Source of the DNA: CADCUY01 sp964242735
Lineage (GTDB): Bacteria; Actinomycetota; Actinomycetes; Actinomycetales; Quadrisphaeraceae
NCBI GenBank assembly: GCA_964242735.1
Contig: CAXTAK010000031.1
Location: forward strand, 1-17,663
Reading direction: 5' to 3'
Length of the DNA stretch: 17,663 nucleotides
The stretch's first letter is position 1, and every line of letters starts with the position of its first letter. A model generated the notes under the pieces. The model did no database searches, was not told the DNA's origin, and worked only from the letters and a program-made list of their open reading frames with translations. A program made the translations under genes and the position numbers. Positions 1-7,255 of this stretch are shown piece after piece.

Positions 1-1034
1 CCCTGGCGCGAGGGGTGCAGCGGGGAGACGGTGCCCGCTTCGACCTGGCGGGCGCCGGGCACCGGGCCGGTCACCCGTCGCACGTCGGCGGTGACACCGG
101 AGGCGGTGAGCACCACCGCCAGCTCGAGCGCGTGGTCGCTGCCGCTGGCCAGGAGCGCGACGGTCGGCCCCGAGCCCGAGACCACCACCCCGAGGGCACC
201 GTGCTCGCGGGCGATGCGGATGACGGCTCCCAGCTCGGGGCGCATCGCGAGGGTCGCCGCCTCCAGGTCGTTGACCAGGCACGGCCCCAGGGAGACGGGG
301 TCCCCGGCGAGCAGGGCCGCGCTGAGGTCCCCCGAGACCCGCGGGTCCAGCGCACCCGGCCTGCCGCCCCCACCGGTGCGGCGGTCGCGGCGACCGCCGA
401 CCCGTGCCGCTCCGAGCCGGTCGTGCTCCGCGTAGACCGAGGCCGTGCCCAACCCGGTCCCGGCGATGGCCAGCACCCAGTGGAACTCCCCGCGGGCGAG
501 CACCGGGGTCACCACGTGCCCGCGCCCGGTGCCCAGCGCTGTGCCGCCCACCAGGGCGAAGGGGACGTCGCTGCCCAGGTCGGCGGCCAGCGCCAGCAGC
601 TCGTCGCGGCTCAGCCCCGCTCCCCAGAGCAGGTCGCAGGCCAGCAGCGCCGCCGCGGCGTCCGCCGAGCCCCCACCCATGCCACCGGCGACGGGCACGG
701 CCTTGCGGACGGACAGGTGCGCGCGCGGCTCCACGCGCGCCCGCTCGGCGAGGAGCTGGGCGGCGCGGACGGCGAGGTTGGTGCCGTCCAGGGGCACGTC
801 ACCCGCCCCCGGGCCCCTCACCGAGACGGTGACGCCGCTGCCGGGCGGCACCGCGGTGGCGGTGACCTCCTCGAACAGCGACACGGCCTGGAAGACCGAG
901 ACGAGGTCGTGGTAGCCGTCCTCGTGCAGCGCCCCCACCCGCAGGGAGAGGTTGACCTTCGCGGGGGCGTGGACGACGACGCGCTCTCGGGTCCTGGGCG
1001 CCACGAGGGGAGCGTACGGCGGTCGCGGGCTCAT
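1..1034 (-). CDS. ispE: 4-diphosphocytidyl-2-C-methyl-D-erythritol kinase (3' end cut by window edge)
   Basis: GHMP-family kinase that phosphorylates the 2-hydroxyl of CDP-methylerythritol with ATP in the cytosolic MEP pathway to isoprenoids, which also supplies the undecaprenyl carrier used by the polysaccharide genes here. Visible in the translation: N-terminal HAPAKVNLSLRVG (about residues 22-34, with the conserved Lys of the family), the ATP-binding glycine-rich loop PVAGGMGGGSADAA (about 114-127), the catalytic-Asp motif DLGSDVPF (D156) and the C-terminal GHMP motif VVVSGSGPTVALLA. The frame stays open to base 1 (about 344 codons), so the stop lies outside. The ATG at 1034 was chosen because it is the first ATG ahead of the conserved start; its ribosome site is weak, and an in-frame GTG ten codons inside is a possible alternative. 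It lies 68 bases after the sugar-phosphate transferase gene. Family assignment is firm. Confidence 0.95.
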   Translation of the reverse strand, partial: MSPRPPYAPLVAPRTRERVVVHAPAKVNLSLRVGALHEDGYHDLVSVFQAVSLFEEVTATAVPPGSGVTVSVRGPGAGDVPLDGTNLAVRAAQLLAERARVEPRAHLSVRKAVPVAGGMGGGSADAAAALLACDLLWGAGLSRDELLALAADLGSDVPFALVGGTALGTGRGHVVTPVLARGEFHWVLAIAGTGLGTASVYAEHDRLGAARVGGRRDRRTGGGGRPGALDPRVSGDLSAALLAGDPVSLGPCLVNDLEAATLAMRPELGAVIRIAREHGALGVVVSGSGPTVALLASGSDHALELAVVLTASGVTADVRRVTGPVPGARQVEAGTVSPLHPSRQ

Positions 1035-1102
1035 CAGAGCGCCCCGGCGCTCGCAGGGGTCCCGCTCGGGCCGAGCACCGCCCCAGGACCGTCCGCGAGC
1101 GG

Positions 1103-2629
1103 TCAGTACGCCCCGTGGCGACCCAGCACGGCGCTCAGCGTCCGCCCGAGGATGACGAAGTCGTAGAGGAAGGACCAGTTCTCCACGTACCGCAGGTCCA
1201 GGCGCACCGACTCGTCCCAGCTGAGCTCCGAGCGCCCGCTGACCTGCCACAGCCCCGTCAGTCCGGGCTTGACCAGCATCCGCCGGTGCATGTCCGGGCC
1301 GTACAGGGCGACCTCGCGGGCCAGCGGCGGCCTGGGCCCCACCAGGGACATCTGCCCCTGGAGCACGTTGATCAGCTGCGGCAGCTCGTCGAGGGAGTAC
1401 GCGCGCAGCCACCGGCCCATCCGGGTGATGCGGGGGTCGGAGCGCATCTTGAACAGCACCCCGTTGCCCTCGCTGCTGTCCCGCAGGTCGATGAGCAGGG
1501 AGTCGGCGGTGGTGACCATGCTGCGGAACTTCAGCATCGTGAAGGGGCGACCGTGCTTGCCGACGCGCTCCTGGCGGAACAGGGCGGGGCCGGGTGAGTC
1601 GACGCGCACCGCGACCGCGATGGCGCACAGCACGGGCGCGAGCAGCACCAGGGCGGCCAGCGCCGAGGACCGGTCGACCAGGGCCTTGGCCACCCGTCGC
1701 GCACCGCTGTGCTCCGGGCGGTCCAGGTGCAGGAGGGGAAGCCCGTTGACGGGGCGGATCGTCACGCGCGGGCCGACGAGCTCGGCCACGGCGGGTGCCA
1801 GGAGCAGCTCGGCGCGGCTGGTCTCCAGGTCCCACCCGAGCTGGCGCAGCCGGTGGCCGTCGAGCTCGGGGCTGGGCAGGACGGCCACGGTGTCGACGTC
1901 CTCGCGGTGCGCGACAGCGGCGACCTCGTCGAGGAAGCCCACGACCGGGACGCCGAAACCGGCGAGCTCTGCACGCAGCCGCACCAGCTCCTCCCCCGAG
2001 GCCGCGGGGTGGCGGGGCAGGCAGATCGCGACGACGGCCATGCCGTGGTGCTGCGAGCGGGCCATGTGGCGCAGCATCGAGACCACACCCGCCTCGTGGC
2101 CGGCGAGGACCACGCTCTGCATGCACTCCCCGCGGGCGCGGCGGGCGTGGAGCTGCCGGCGGGCCCGGGCGCGCCACAGGACGGTGAGCACCGTCGCGAG
2201 GGGCACGGCGATGACGACGAACCCGCGGGCGACATCGAGGTCGAAGGCCCACGAGGTGATCGCCACGACGGCGAAGACCAGCCCCGCCGCCCTCAGCACC
2301 CTGGCCTGCTCCTCACCGCCGACGCCGAGGAAGCGCCCCTCGTAGGCGCGGAAGCCCAGGAGCGCGGCGAGCCACAGGGGTGGCAGCACGACCAGCAGCA
2401 CCCACGACCACACCTTCGCGTCGGTGGGCACCACGGCGGCGAAGCGGGCGAAGAAGGCCACCGCCGTCGCAGCCATGATCACCAGGGCGTCGCCGAGCAC
2501 GAGGCGGCGGACGTAGCTCGGCAGCCACGTGGCCGCTTGACGGCGCTCTGCGACCGGTGGGGGCGACTGCTGCGGCACGCGCTGGCGCACCACGCGGGGG
2601 TGGGCGGCGCGGCTCGACTCGACGGGCAA
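1103..2629 (-). CDS. Polyprenyl-phosphate sugar-phosphate transferase (WcaJ/WbaP-type, polyprenol phosphoglycosyltransferase)
   Basis: Membrane enzyme expected to move a sugar-1-phosphate from a nucleotide sugar to undecaprenyl phosphate, the first step of a lipid-linked repeat unit. The 508-residue product is of normal length for the long form. It has about four N-terminal membrane segments (near 43-63, 75-92, 111-129, 135-152), a soluble middle domain (about 170-290) of the CoA-binding-like type, another hydrophobic segment (about 322-342), then the bacterial sugar transferase domain with DSPGPALFRQERVG (344-357), FTMLKFRSM (363-371), SLDELPQL with the catalytic Asp-Glu pair D414/E415, MSLVGPRP (427-434) and GLTGLWQVSGRS (457-468). 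The start is TTG, supported by GAGGAG five bases upstream. The gene sits between rsmA and ispE, which are normally neighbours, and is separated from the other polysaccharide genes by rsmA, rpfB and tatD. The sugar cannot be told from sequence; the family includes glucose-, galactose- and GlcNAc-phosphate transferases. Confidence 0.95.
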   Translation of the reverse strand: MPVESSRAAHPRVVRQRVPQQSPPPVAERRQAATWLPSYVRRLVLGDALVIMAATAVAFFARFAAVVPTDAKVWSWVLLVVLPPLWLAALLGFRAYEGRFLGVGGEEQARVLRAAGLVFAVVAITSWAFDLDVARGFVVIAVPLATVLTVLWRARARRQLHARRARGECMQSVVLAGHEAGVVSMLRHMARSQHHGMAVVAICLPRHPAASGEELVRLRAELAGFGVPVVGFLDEVAAVAHREDVDTVAVLPSPELDGHRLRQLGWDLETSRAELLLAPAVAELVGPRVTIRPVNGLPLLHLDRPEHSGARRVAKALVDRSSALAALVLLAPVLCAIAVAVRVDSPGPALFRQERVGKHGRPFTMLKFRSMVTTADSLLIDLRDSSEGNGVLFKMRSDPRITRMGRWLRAYSLDELPQLINVLQGQMSLVGPRPPLAREVALYGPDMHRRMLVKPGLTGLWQVSGRSELSWDESVRLDLRYVENWSFLYDFVILGRTLSAVLGRHGAY

Positions 2630-2634
2630 GGGAT

Positions 2635-2640
2635 CTCCTC
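2635..2640 (-). promoter_or_regulatory. Ribosome binding site for the sugar-phosphate transferase
   Basis: GAGGAG on the minus strand, five bases before the TTG at 2629-2627. It fixes the start at TTG, since no ATG or GTG in that frame lies at a suitable distance. Confidence 0.75.
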
Positions 2641-2716
2641 AAGGGCCGCTACCGGGTGGCGGCAGGCGTGGGAGCGGTGCTCCCAGAGGGCCGGGGGGAC
2701 GACATCAGACAGTAGT

Positions 2717-2745
2717 CATACGTCGGCTGCAGAGGACGCGTTCAC
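2717..2745 (-). promoter_or_regulatory. Candidate promoter upstream of the sugar-phosphate transferase
   Basis: On the minus strand GGTGAAC (2746-2740) is followed by CGTATG (2722-2717), with 17 bases between TGAAC and CGTATG. This resembles the spacing of ECF-type sigma promoters (GGAAC, then CGTT), but the match is partial. Read as a housekeeping promoter it would be GTGAAC with TATGAC and a long 19-base spacer. It lies in the 178-base gap between rsmA and the transferase, about 90 bases before the TTG start. Position and gap support a promoter here; the exact boxes are a guess. Confidence 0.3.
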
Positions 2746-2769
2746 CGAGCTGGCGTGAAGTGCGTGAAC
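2740..2769. repeat. GTTCAC/GTGAAC inverted repeat with GCGTGAA direct repeat
   Basis: GTTCAC at 2740-2745 and GTGAAC at 2764-2769 form an inverted repeat with an 18-base spacer. GCGTGAA occurs twice, at 2753-2759 and 2762-2768, one 9-base period apart. They overlap the candidate -35 element, so an operator for a regulator is possible; no specific regulator is identified. Confidence 0.35.
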
Positions 2770-2807
2770 CGGTGGATCCCGGGACACCACAGGACGACTC
2801 GGTGAGG

Positions 2808-3680
2808 CTAGGTGCTGGAGCCGGGGGTGGCGAGGCCGAGCGCGACGAAGTCCGCCAGGCCGAGGCGCTCACCGCGCAGGCCCGGGTCGATGCCCGCGGC
2901 CCGCAGCGCCTCCTCGGCGGCGGCCGGTGACCCGGCCCACCCCGCCAGCGCCGCGCGCAGGGTCTTGCGCCGCTGGCCGAAGGCCGCGTCGACGACGGCG
3001 AAGACCGCCGCGCGGTCGGCGTCCGGCGGGGGCCGGCGGCGCAGCCTGACCAGGGAGGAGTCGACGTTGGGCTCGGGCCAGAACACCGTGCGCGAGATGC
3101 CGCCCGCCGCGGTGACCTCCCCGTACCAGGCCGCCTTGACCGACGGCACCCCGTAGGTGCGGCTGCCCGCCGGTGCGGCCAGCCGGTCGGCGACCTCGCT
3201 CTGCACCATCACCAGCACCTCGGTCAGCTCGGGCAGCTCCTCGAGCAGGTGCAGCAGCACGGGCACCGCCACGTTGTAGGGCAGGTTCGCCACCAGCTTC
3301 GTCGCCGGCGCGCCGTGCGCGGCGAGCACCCGCGCCCCCTCCACGCGCAGCGCGTCGGCCTCCAGGACCACCAGGGCCCCCGCGAGGTCGGGGCGGCGCT
3401 GTCCGACCGTCGCGGGCAGGGCGTCGGCCAGGCGGGGGTCGATCTCGACCGCGACGACCCGGGCCCCGGCGTCGAGCAGGCCGAGGGTCAGCGAGCCCAG
3501 ACCCGGGCCGACCTCGAGCACCACCTCCCCGGGCACCACCTGGGCCCGGCGCACGATGCGCCGCACGGTGCCCGCGTCGGTGACGAAGTTCTGCCCCCGC
3601 GTCTTGCTGGGACGCAGGTCGAGGCCTCGGGCCAGGGCTCGGACGTCACCGGGCCCGAGCAGCCCGTCGGGGCCGCTCAG
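2808..3680 (-). CDS. rsmA: 16S rRNA (adenine-N6,N6)-dimethyltransferase RsmA/KsgA
   Basis: SAM-dependent methyltransferase that dimethylates two adjacent adenines near the 3' end of 16S rRNA late in small-subunit assembly. Visible: RPSKTRGQNFV at the N-terminus (23-33), SAM motif EVGPGLGSLT (56-65), acidic residue pair VEIDPR (78-83), catalytic NLPY (132-135) and FWPEPNVDSSLVRL (200-213), then the C-terminal helical domain with GQRRKTLRAAL. The start is unusual. No ATG, GTG or TTG in this frame lies between the rpfB stop and the conserved residues; the nearest is a GTG at 3813, deep inside rpfB. I place the start at CTG 3680, which overlaps the rpfB stop as CTGA followed by GC, the same arrangement as the GTGAGC junctions elsewhere in the window. 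This gives 290 residues, the family's usual length. Translation is probably coupled to rpfB. Confidence 0.93.
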   Translation of the reverse strand: MSGPDGLLGPGDVRALARGLDLRPSKTRGQNFVTDAGTVRRIVRRAQVVPGEVVLEVGPGLGSLTLGLLDAGARVVAVEIDPRLADALPATVGQRRPDLAGALVVLEADALRVEGARVLAAHGAPATKLVANLPYNVAVPVLLHLLEELPELTEVLVMVQSEVADRLAAPAGSRTYGVPSVKAAWYGEVTAAGGISRTVFWPEPNVDSSLVRLRRRPPPDADRAAVFAVVDAAFGQRRKTLRAALAGWAGSPAAAEEALRAAGIDPGLRGERLGLADFVALGLATPGSST

Positions 3681-4840
3681 CGCAGGCCGAGCTTGCGGCT
3701 GCAGGAGGGCCAGGCGCCCCAGCCCTGGGCGGCCTGCACCTTCTGCGCCACGGCGATCTGCTGCTCGCGGCTGGCAGCGGACGCCGACCCGGTGCCGCCG
3801 TAGGCGCGCCACGTGGAGGCGGAGAACTGCAGCCCGCCGGAGTACCCGTTGCCGGTGTTGATCGACCAGTTGCCCCCCGACTCGCACTTCGCGATGGCGT
3901 CCCACACGCTCCCGCCGGTGGCGGCGGCCGGCGCGGGGGCGGGGGCGCTGTCGGCGGGGGGCGCGGCCGGTGCATCGCTGGCGGGGCGCGGCGCGGGCCG
4001 CTCGCGGGTGCCCTCGAGCACCACCCTGGTCACCGGCGCCCTGACCACCTCCTGCCCGGTGGCGGTGCGGGAGACCTCCTGACCATCGGCGAGGGTGGTG
4101 GTGAAGGTCGTGCGCTCCAGGCCCGCCCTGCCCTTCGTCGCCACGCGCGTCTCCCCGGTGAACAGGTCGTCGGTCTCGCGCTCCTCGACGGCGAAGGGGA
4201 TCTCCTCGTCCACCTCCGCCGTGCCCGTGGTGATGCGGGTGACCTGCACCAGCAGGCCTTCCACGACGGGGGCGTCCGCGGGCACCGAGAGGGTGTCGGC
4301 GGGCCCGGGCACCACCTGCGCCTCGGCGAGCAGCTCCCCGACGGTCGCCGCGGTGCTGGTCAGCGGCGTGGTCGCGCCGTCGGCGATGACCTGCACGGCC
4401 TTCGGGGTGTCGATGACCACGTCCGCCCCGCTCCGCGACAGGGGCGCGGAGCGGGAGGTCGACAGCTCCGCGCCCACGGTGCGCACCTCCAGGGCGTCCA
4501 GGGCCTCACCCACGGTCAGGGCCGTCGTCCAGCGGGTCTCCCGCTCGCCGTCCACCGTGAGGGTGAGCTGCTTGGCGGTGCGCACGACGACGGTGTCGCC
4601 CTCGCCCAGCGTGGCGTCCGGGCCGGGGACGACGACGTCGCGCTCACCGACGGTGACCTCCGCGGCGGCCAGCACCGCCTCCACGCTGCGCCCGAAGCTG
4701 CGGACGTCGCGCTCCTGCCCGTCGACGTCGAGGGTGACGGTGGTGTCGGTGACGGCGAGGACGGCGCCACCGGCGACCAGGGCGGTCACCACGACCGCCG
4801 AGGCGGCGGCGCGGCTGGCGCGGTGCGAGGGCTTGAGCAC
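3677..4840 (-). CDS. rpfB: Resuscitation-promoting factor RpfB (DUF348-G5-Rpf)
   Basis: Secreted, membrane-anchored muralytic enzyme of the actinobacterial resuscitation-promoting family, which cuts peptidoglycan and promotes exit from dormancy. From the GTG at 4840 the product has 387 residues: a basic N-terminus and hydrophobic segment (about 12-30), three DUF348 units (about 33-90, 91-148, 149-203), a G5 domain (about 205-278), a Pro/Ala linker (281-310) and the catalytic domain SVWDAIAKCESGGNW. Catalytic Glu is E320; C319 and C380 are the expected disulfide pair. GTG 4840 was chosen because GGAGGA lies just upstream and it puts the signal/anchor at the extreme N-terminus. The same frame stays open to a GTG at 5182, which would add a 114-residue Arg/Pro/Ala-rich cytosolic extension overlapping tatD but has no clear ribosome site. 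The stop overlaps the proposed rsmA start. Confidence 0.93.
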   Translation of the reverse strand: MLKPSHRASRAAASAVVVTALVAGGAVLAVTDTTVTLDVDGQERDVRSFGRSVEAVLAAAEVTVGERDVVVPGPDATLGEGDTVVVRTAKQLTLTVDGERETRWTTALTVGEALDALEVRTVGAELSTSRSAPLSRSGADVVIDTPKAVQVIADGATTPLTSTAATVGELLAEAQVVPGPADTLSVPADAPVVEGLLVQVTRITTGTAEVDEEIPFAVEERETDDLFTGETRVATKGRAGLERTTFTTTLADGQEVSRTATGQEVVRAPVTRVVLEGTRERPAPRPASDAPAAPPADSAPAPAPAAATGGSVWDAIAKCESGGNWSINTGNGYSGGLQFSASTWRAYGGTGSASAASREQQIAVAQKVQAAQGWGAWPSCSRKLGLR

Positions 4841-5147
4841 GGTGTCCTCCGGGTCCGGGGTCCCGGGCACGGACCCGGGACGGCGACGCGGGCCCGCGTG
4901 GGCCCCGGCCGCGGTGGTGAAGGGGCGCGCGGTGACCAGGGCGCTGGTCGTGGCGCGGGCACCCCGGGGTGCGGTCTCGGACCGGCGCCGCCCGCGCGGG
5001 GGCGCGGCGGCCGGTGCGTCGACGTCCAGGGGCTCTCCGCTCCCGGCTGTCAGCGGCGGACCATAGGCGAGCGGCAGCGGTTCCGCCAGGTCGGCGCGCC
5101 GCTGCCACGGGATCTTCGCCGCGACCCCACCCGGCGTGTGGCGCACG
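4841..5147. other. tatD-rpfB gap, or N-terminal extension of rpfB
   Basis: This 307-base stretch has no gene if rpfB starts at 4840. It is open in the rpfB frame, and its third positions are roughly 85-90% G or C by eye, so a translated extension cannot be excluded. A perfect 14-base palindrome, GCACCCCGGGGTGC, lies at 4959-4972 without a following T-run. I looked for a c-di-AMP (ydaO-type) riboswitch, known upstream of some actinobacterial rpf genes, and did not recognise its conserved blocks. No convincing promoter was found, although one is expected here if rpfB is not read through from tatD. Confidence 0.5.
4845..4850 (-). promoter_or_regulatory. rpfB: Ribosome binding site deciding the rpfB start
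   Basis: GGAGGA on the minus strand, four bases before the GTG at 4840-4838. It is one of the strongest ribosome sites in the window and favours this start over the in-frame GTG at 5182. Confidence 0.65.
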
Positions 5148-6074
5148 TCACTGATCGGTCGGTGCACCGCGGGCGCGCTCACGCCAGGAACCGTAGAGGC
5201 GACTGGACGTGGTGGTGAGGATGTCGGCGACGTCCCGCGCGTCGCGGTCGAGCACCGCGGCCACCGCGCGCACGGTGTGCGGCAGCAGGTGGCTGGCGTT
5301 CGGGCGCCCCCGGTGCGGGACCGGCGTGAGGTGGGGGGCGTCGGTCTCGACCTGCACCTGCGTCAGGGGGACGGCGGCCAGGGCCTCGCGCAGGGCGCCG
5401 GCGTTCTTGAACGTGATGGTCCCGGCGAAGGAGAGGAACCAGCCCTGCGCCGCGCAGCGGCGGGCGAGGTCGGCGTCGCCGGAGAAGCAGTGGAACACCG
5501 TGCGCGCCGGGGCGCCCTCGGCGGCGAGCACGTCGAGCACCAGCGCGTGGGTCTCGCGGTCGTGGATCTGCAGGGTGAGGTCCAGGCGCTTGGCGAGGTC
5601 GACGTGCCGGGCGAAGGACTCCCGCTGCGCCGCGAGCGCGGCCGGGTCGCCGAGGTCGGTGCGCACGGCGTCCATGCCGGTCTCGCCGATGACCCTGATG
5701 CGGTCGGTGGAGGAGGCGAGGGCCTCGACCTCGGCGAGCGCGGCGTCCAGCCGCCCGCGCGCGGCGAGCAGCGGGGCCTCGTTGGGGTGGATCGCGACGC
5801 CGCCGAGCAGCTGGGGCCACCGGGTGACGGCGGCCGCGGTCCAGCGGGCTCCGGGCAGGTCGCAGCCGATCTGCACGGCGCGGGGCACCCCCGCGGCGGC
5901 GGCGGCGGCGAGGAGGGCGTCGACCTCGTGGTCGGGCAGGGCGTCGAGGTGGGTGTGGTCGTCGACGACGCCCACGTCGGGTCCCGTGTCGGGACCGGGG
6001 CCGGCTGGGGGCAGCGGCTCGGGCACCGGGGGGTAGCGGTCGGGCGGGGCGGGGGCGGCGGGGCTGCTGCTCAC
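5148..6074 (-). CDS. tatD: TatD family metal-dependent hydrolase (DNase)
   Basis: TIM-barrel amidohydrolase-fold enzyme of the TatD family; characterised members are metal-dependent 3'-5' exonucleases acting on DNA. Metal-ligand motifs are intact: DDHTHLD (H40, H42), GETGMD (E131), QIHDRE (H171), FHCFSGD (H195) and ETDAPHLTP (D245), in a 308-residue product counted from GTG 6074. The segment after E131 reads GMDAVRTD, without the aromatic residues usual in GLDYYR. The start is uncertain: the frame opens at GTG 6134, GTG 6074 removes an unlikely His-rich leader, and GTG 5975 lies just before the first metal motif; none has a good ribosome site. It is the first minus-strand gene of the housekeeping block and is divergent from the glycosyltransferase at 6155. 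The gene order tatD, rpfB, rsmA is typical of Actinobacteria. Confidence 0.92.
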   Translation of the reverse strand: MSSSPAAPAPPDRYPPVPEPLPPAGPGPDTGPDVGVVDDHTHLDALPDHEVDALLAAAAAAGVPRAVQIGCDLPGARWTAAAVTRWPQLLGGVAIHPNEAPLLAARGRLDAALAEVEALASSTDRIRVIGETGMDAVRTDLGDPAALAAQRESFARHVDLAKRLDLTLQIHDRETHALVLDVLAAEGAPARTVFHCFSGDADLARRCAAQGWFLSFAGTITFKNAGALREALAAVPLTQVQVETDAPHLTPVPHRGRPNASHLLPHTVRAVAAVLDRDARDVADILTTTSSRLYGSWRERARGAPTDQ

Positions 6075-6154
6075 CCGGTGATGGTGCCGTCCGCCGGGCC
6101 AGTGGTAGACACACCCGGTCAGGTCGTGCAGCACCGGGCAGCGAGGGGGAGGAC
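6075..6154. promoter_or_regulatory. Divergent gap between tatD and the glycosyltransferase gene
   Basis: These 80 bases separate two genes read in opposite directions, so promoters for both are expected here. I see no convincing -35/-10 pair on either strand. On the plus strand GAGGGGGAGG at 6143-6152 ends two bases before the GTG at 6155 and is a plausible ribosome site. Confidence 0.4.
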
Positions 6155-7255
6155 GTGCGGGTCGCCCTCGCCCACGACTACCTCACCCAGCGGGGGGGCG
6201 CCGAGCGCGTCACCCTCGCGCTGACGAGGATCTTCCCCGGTGCGACGCTGCACACCAGCGTCCACGAGCCCTCCCGCACGTTCGCCGGCTTCGCCGCGGT
6301 CGACGTGCGCACCTCCTTCCTCCAGCGCCTGCCCCCCCTGCGCCGCGACCCTCGGGTGGCGCTGCCGCTGCTGGCCCGGGCGTGGGACGGCACCGCGGTC
6401 ACCGACCCGGCGGTCGAGGCCGTCGTCGCGAGCAGCAGCGGGTGGGCCCACGCCATCGGCGTGCCGGAGGGCTGCGCGAAGGTCGTGTACTGCCACAACC
6501 CCGCCCGGTGGCTGTACCAGACCGCGGAGTACCTGCCGAGCCGCACCGCCCAGCGGGTCATGGACCGCCTCGGCGGGCCGCTGCGGGCGTGGGACCAGCG
6601 GGCCGCGGCGACCGCGGACGTGTACCTCGCGAACTCCCGGATCGTGGCCGCGCGCATCGCGCACGTGTACGGGGTGGACGCCGAGGTGCTGCCGCCACCG
6701 GTGTCGATCGACGTCACGGGGCCGCAGACCCCGGTGGAGGGCCTGGAACCGGGGTTCTGGCTGACCGTGGCCCGGGGCCGGGGTTACAAGAACGTCGACG
6801 CGGTCATCGACGGGGTCACCGCGCTCGGCGACGGGCAGCTGGCCATCGTGGGGTCACCGGCGCCCGGGGCGAGCACGTTGGTGGGCACGGGCGCGGGAGC
6901 GGGGACGCGGTGGCTGGGCGTGGTCAGCGACGCGCAGCTGCGGTGGCTGTACGCCCACGCCAGGGCGCTCGTCAGCGTCTCGCGGGAGGACTTCGGGCTC
7001 ACCCCGCTGGAGGCGAACGCCTTCGGCACCCCGGTGGCGGTGCTGCGCGCCGGCGGCTTCCTCGACAGCCTCGACGAGGGCACCTCGGGGGTGTGGGTGG
7101 AGCAGCCCACGGCCGCCGCGGTGCACGACGCGCTCCGCGCCTTCCCCGTCCTGGACCCCGTCGCGGTGCGCCGCCACGCCGCCCGCTTCGACGAGGCGGC
7201 CTTCGGGGCGCGCCTGAGGGAGATCGCCGCGGTGGCGGCGTCGGCGCACCGGTGA
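6155..7255 (+). CDS. GT4-family glycosyltransferase (WbaZ/mannosyltransferase-like)
   Basis: Retaining GT-B glycosyltransferase expected to add a sugar from a nucleotide donor to the lipid-linked repeat unit at the inner face of the membrane. The 366-residue product begins MRVALAHDYLTQRGGAERV, with the N-terminal glycine-rich loop and the GGAE signature (14-17) of the family. It also has YCHNPARWLY (112-121), LANSRIVAARI (159-169), a basic donor-phosphate site ARGRGYKN (206-213) and the EX7E motif REDFGLTPLEA (E278, E286). These match the GT4 subgroup that includes O-antigen mannosyltransferases, but donor and acceptor cannot be set from sequence. The start is GTG 6155 behind a purine-rich ribosome site. 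The stop overlaps the next gene's ATG by one base, so the two are likely co-translated. This two-gene unit faces the opposite way to the rest of the polysaccharide operon. Confidence 0.92.
   Translation: MRVALAHDYLTQRGGAERVTLALTRIFPGATLHTSVHEPSRTFAGFAAVDVRTSFLQRLPPLRRDPRVALPLLARAWDGTAVTDPAVEAVVASSSGWAHAIGVPEGCAKVVYCHNPARWLYQTAEYLPSRTAQRVMDRLGGPLRAWDQRAAATADVYLANSRIVAARIAHVYGVDAEVLPPPVSIDVTGPQTPVEGLEPGFWLTVARGRGYKNVDAVIDGVTALGDGQLAIVGSPAPGASTLVGTGAGAGTRWLGVVSDAQLRWLYAHARALVSVSREDFGLTPLEANAFGTPVAVLRAGGFLDSLDEGTSGVWVEQPTAAAVHDALRAFPVLDPVAVRRHAARFDEAAFGARLREIAAVAASAHR

Noticed and set aside
15..1166. A 383-codon open frame on the plus strand opposite ispE
   Set aside because: Low-complexity shadow of ispE; the minus strand shows all the GHMP kinase motifs.
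2775..2795. Terminator hairpin after rsmA
   Set aside because: A GTGG/CCAC stem around TCCCGGGA exists but is short and lacks a T-run.
4841..5147. A c-di-AMP (ydaO-type) riboswitch upstream of rpfB
   Set aside because: Known before some actinobacterial rpf genes, so I looked for it, but the conserved sequence blocks could not be recognised on the minus strand. A covariance-model search would settle it.
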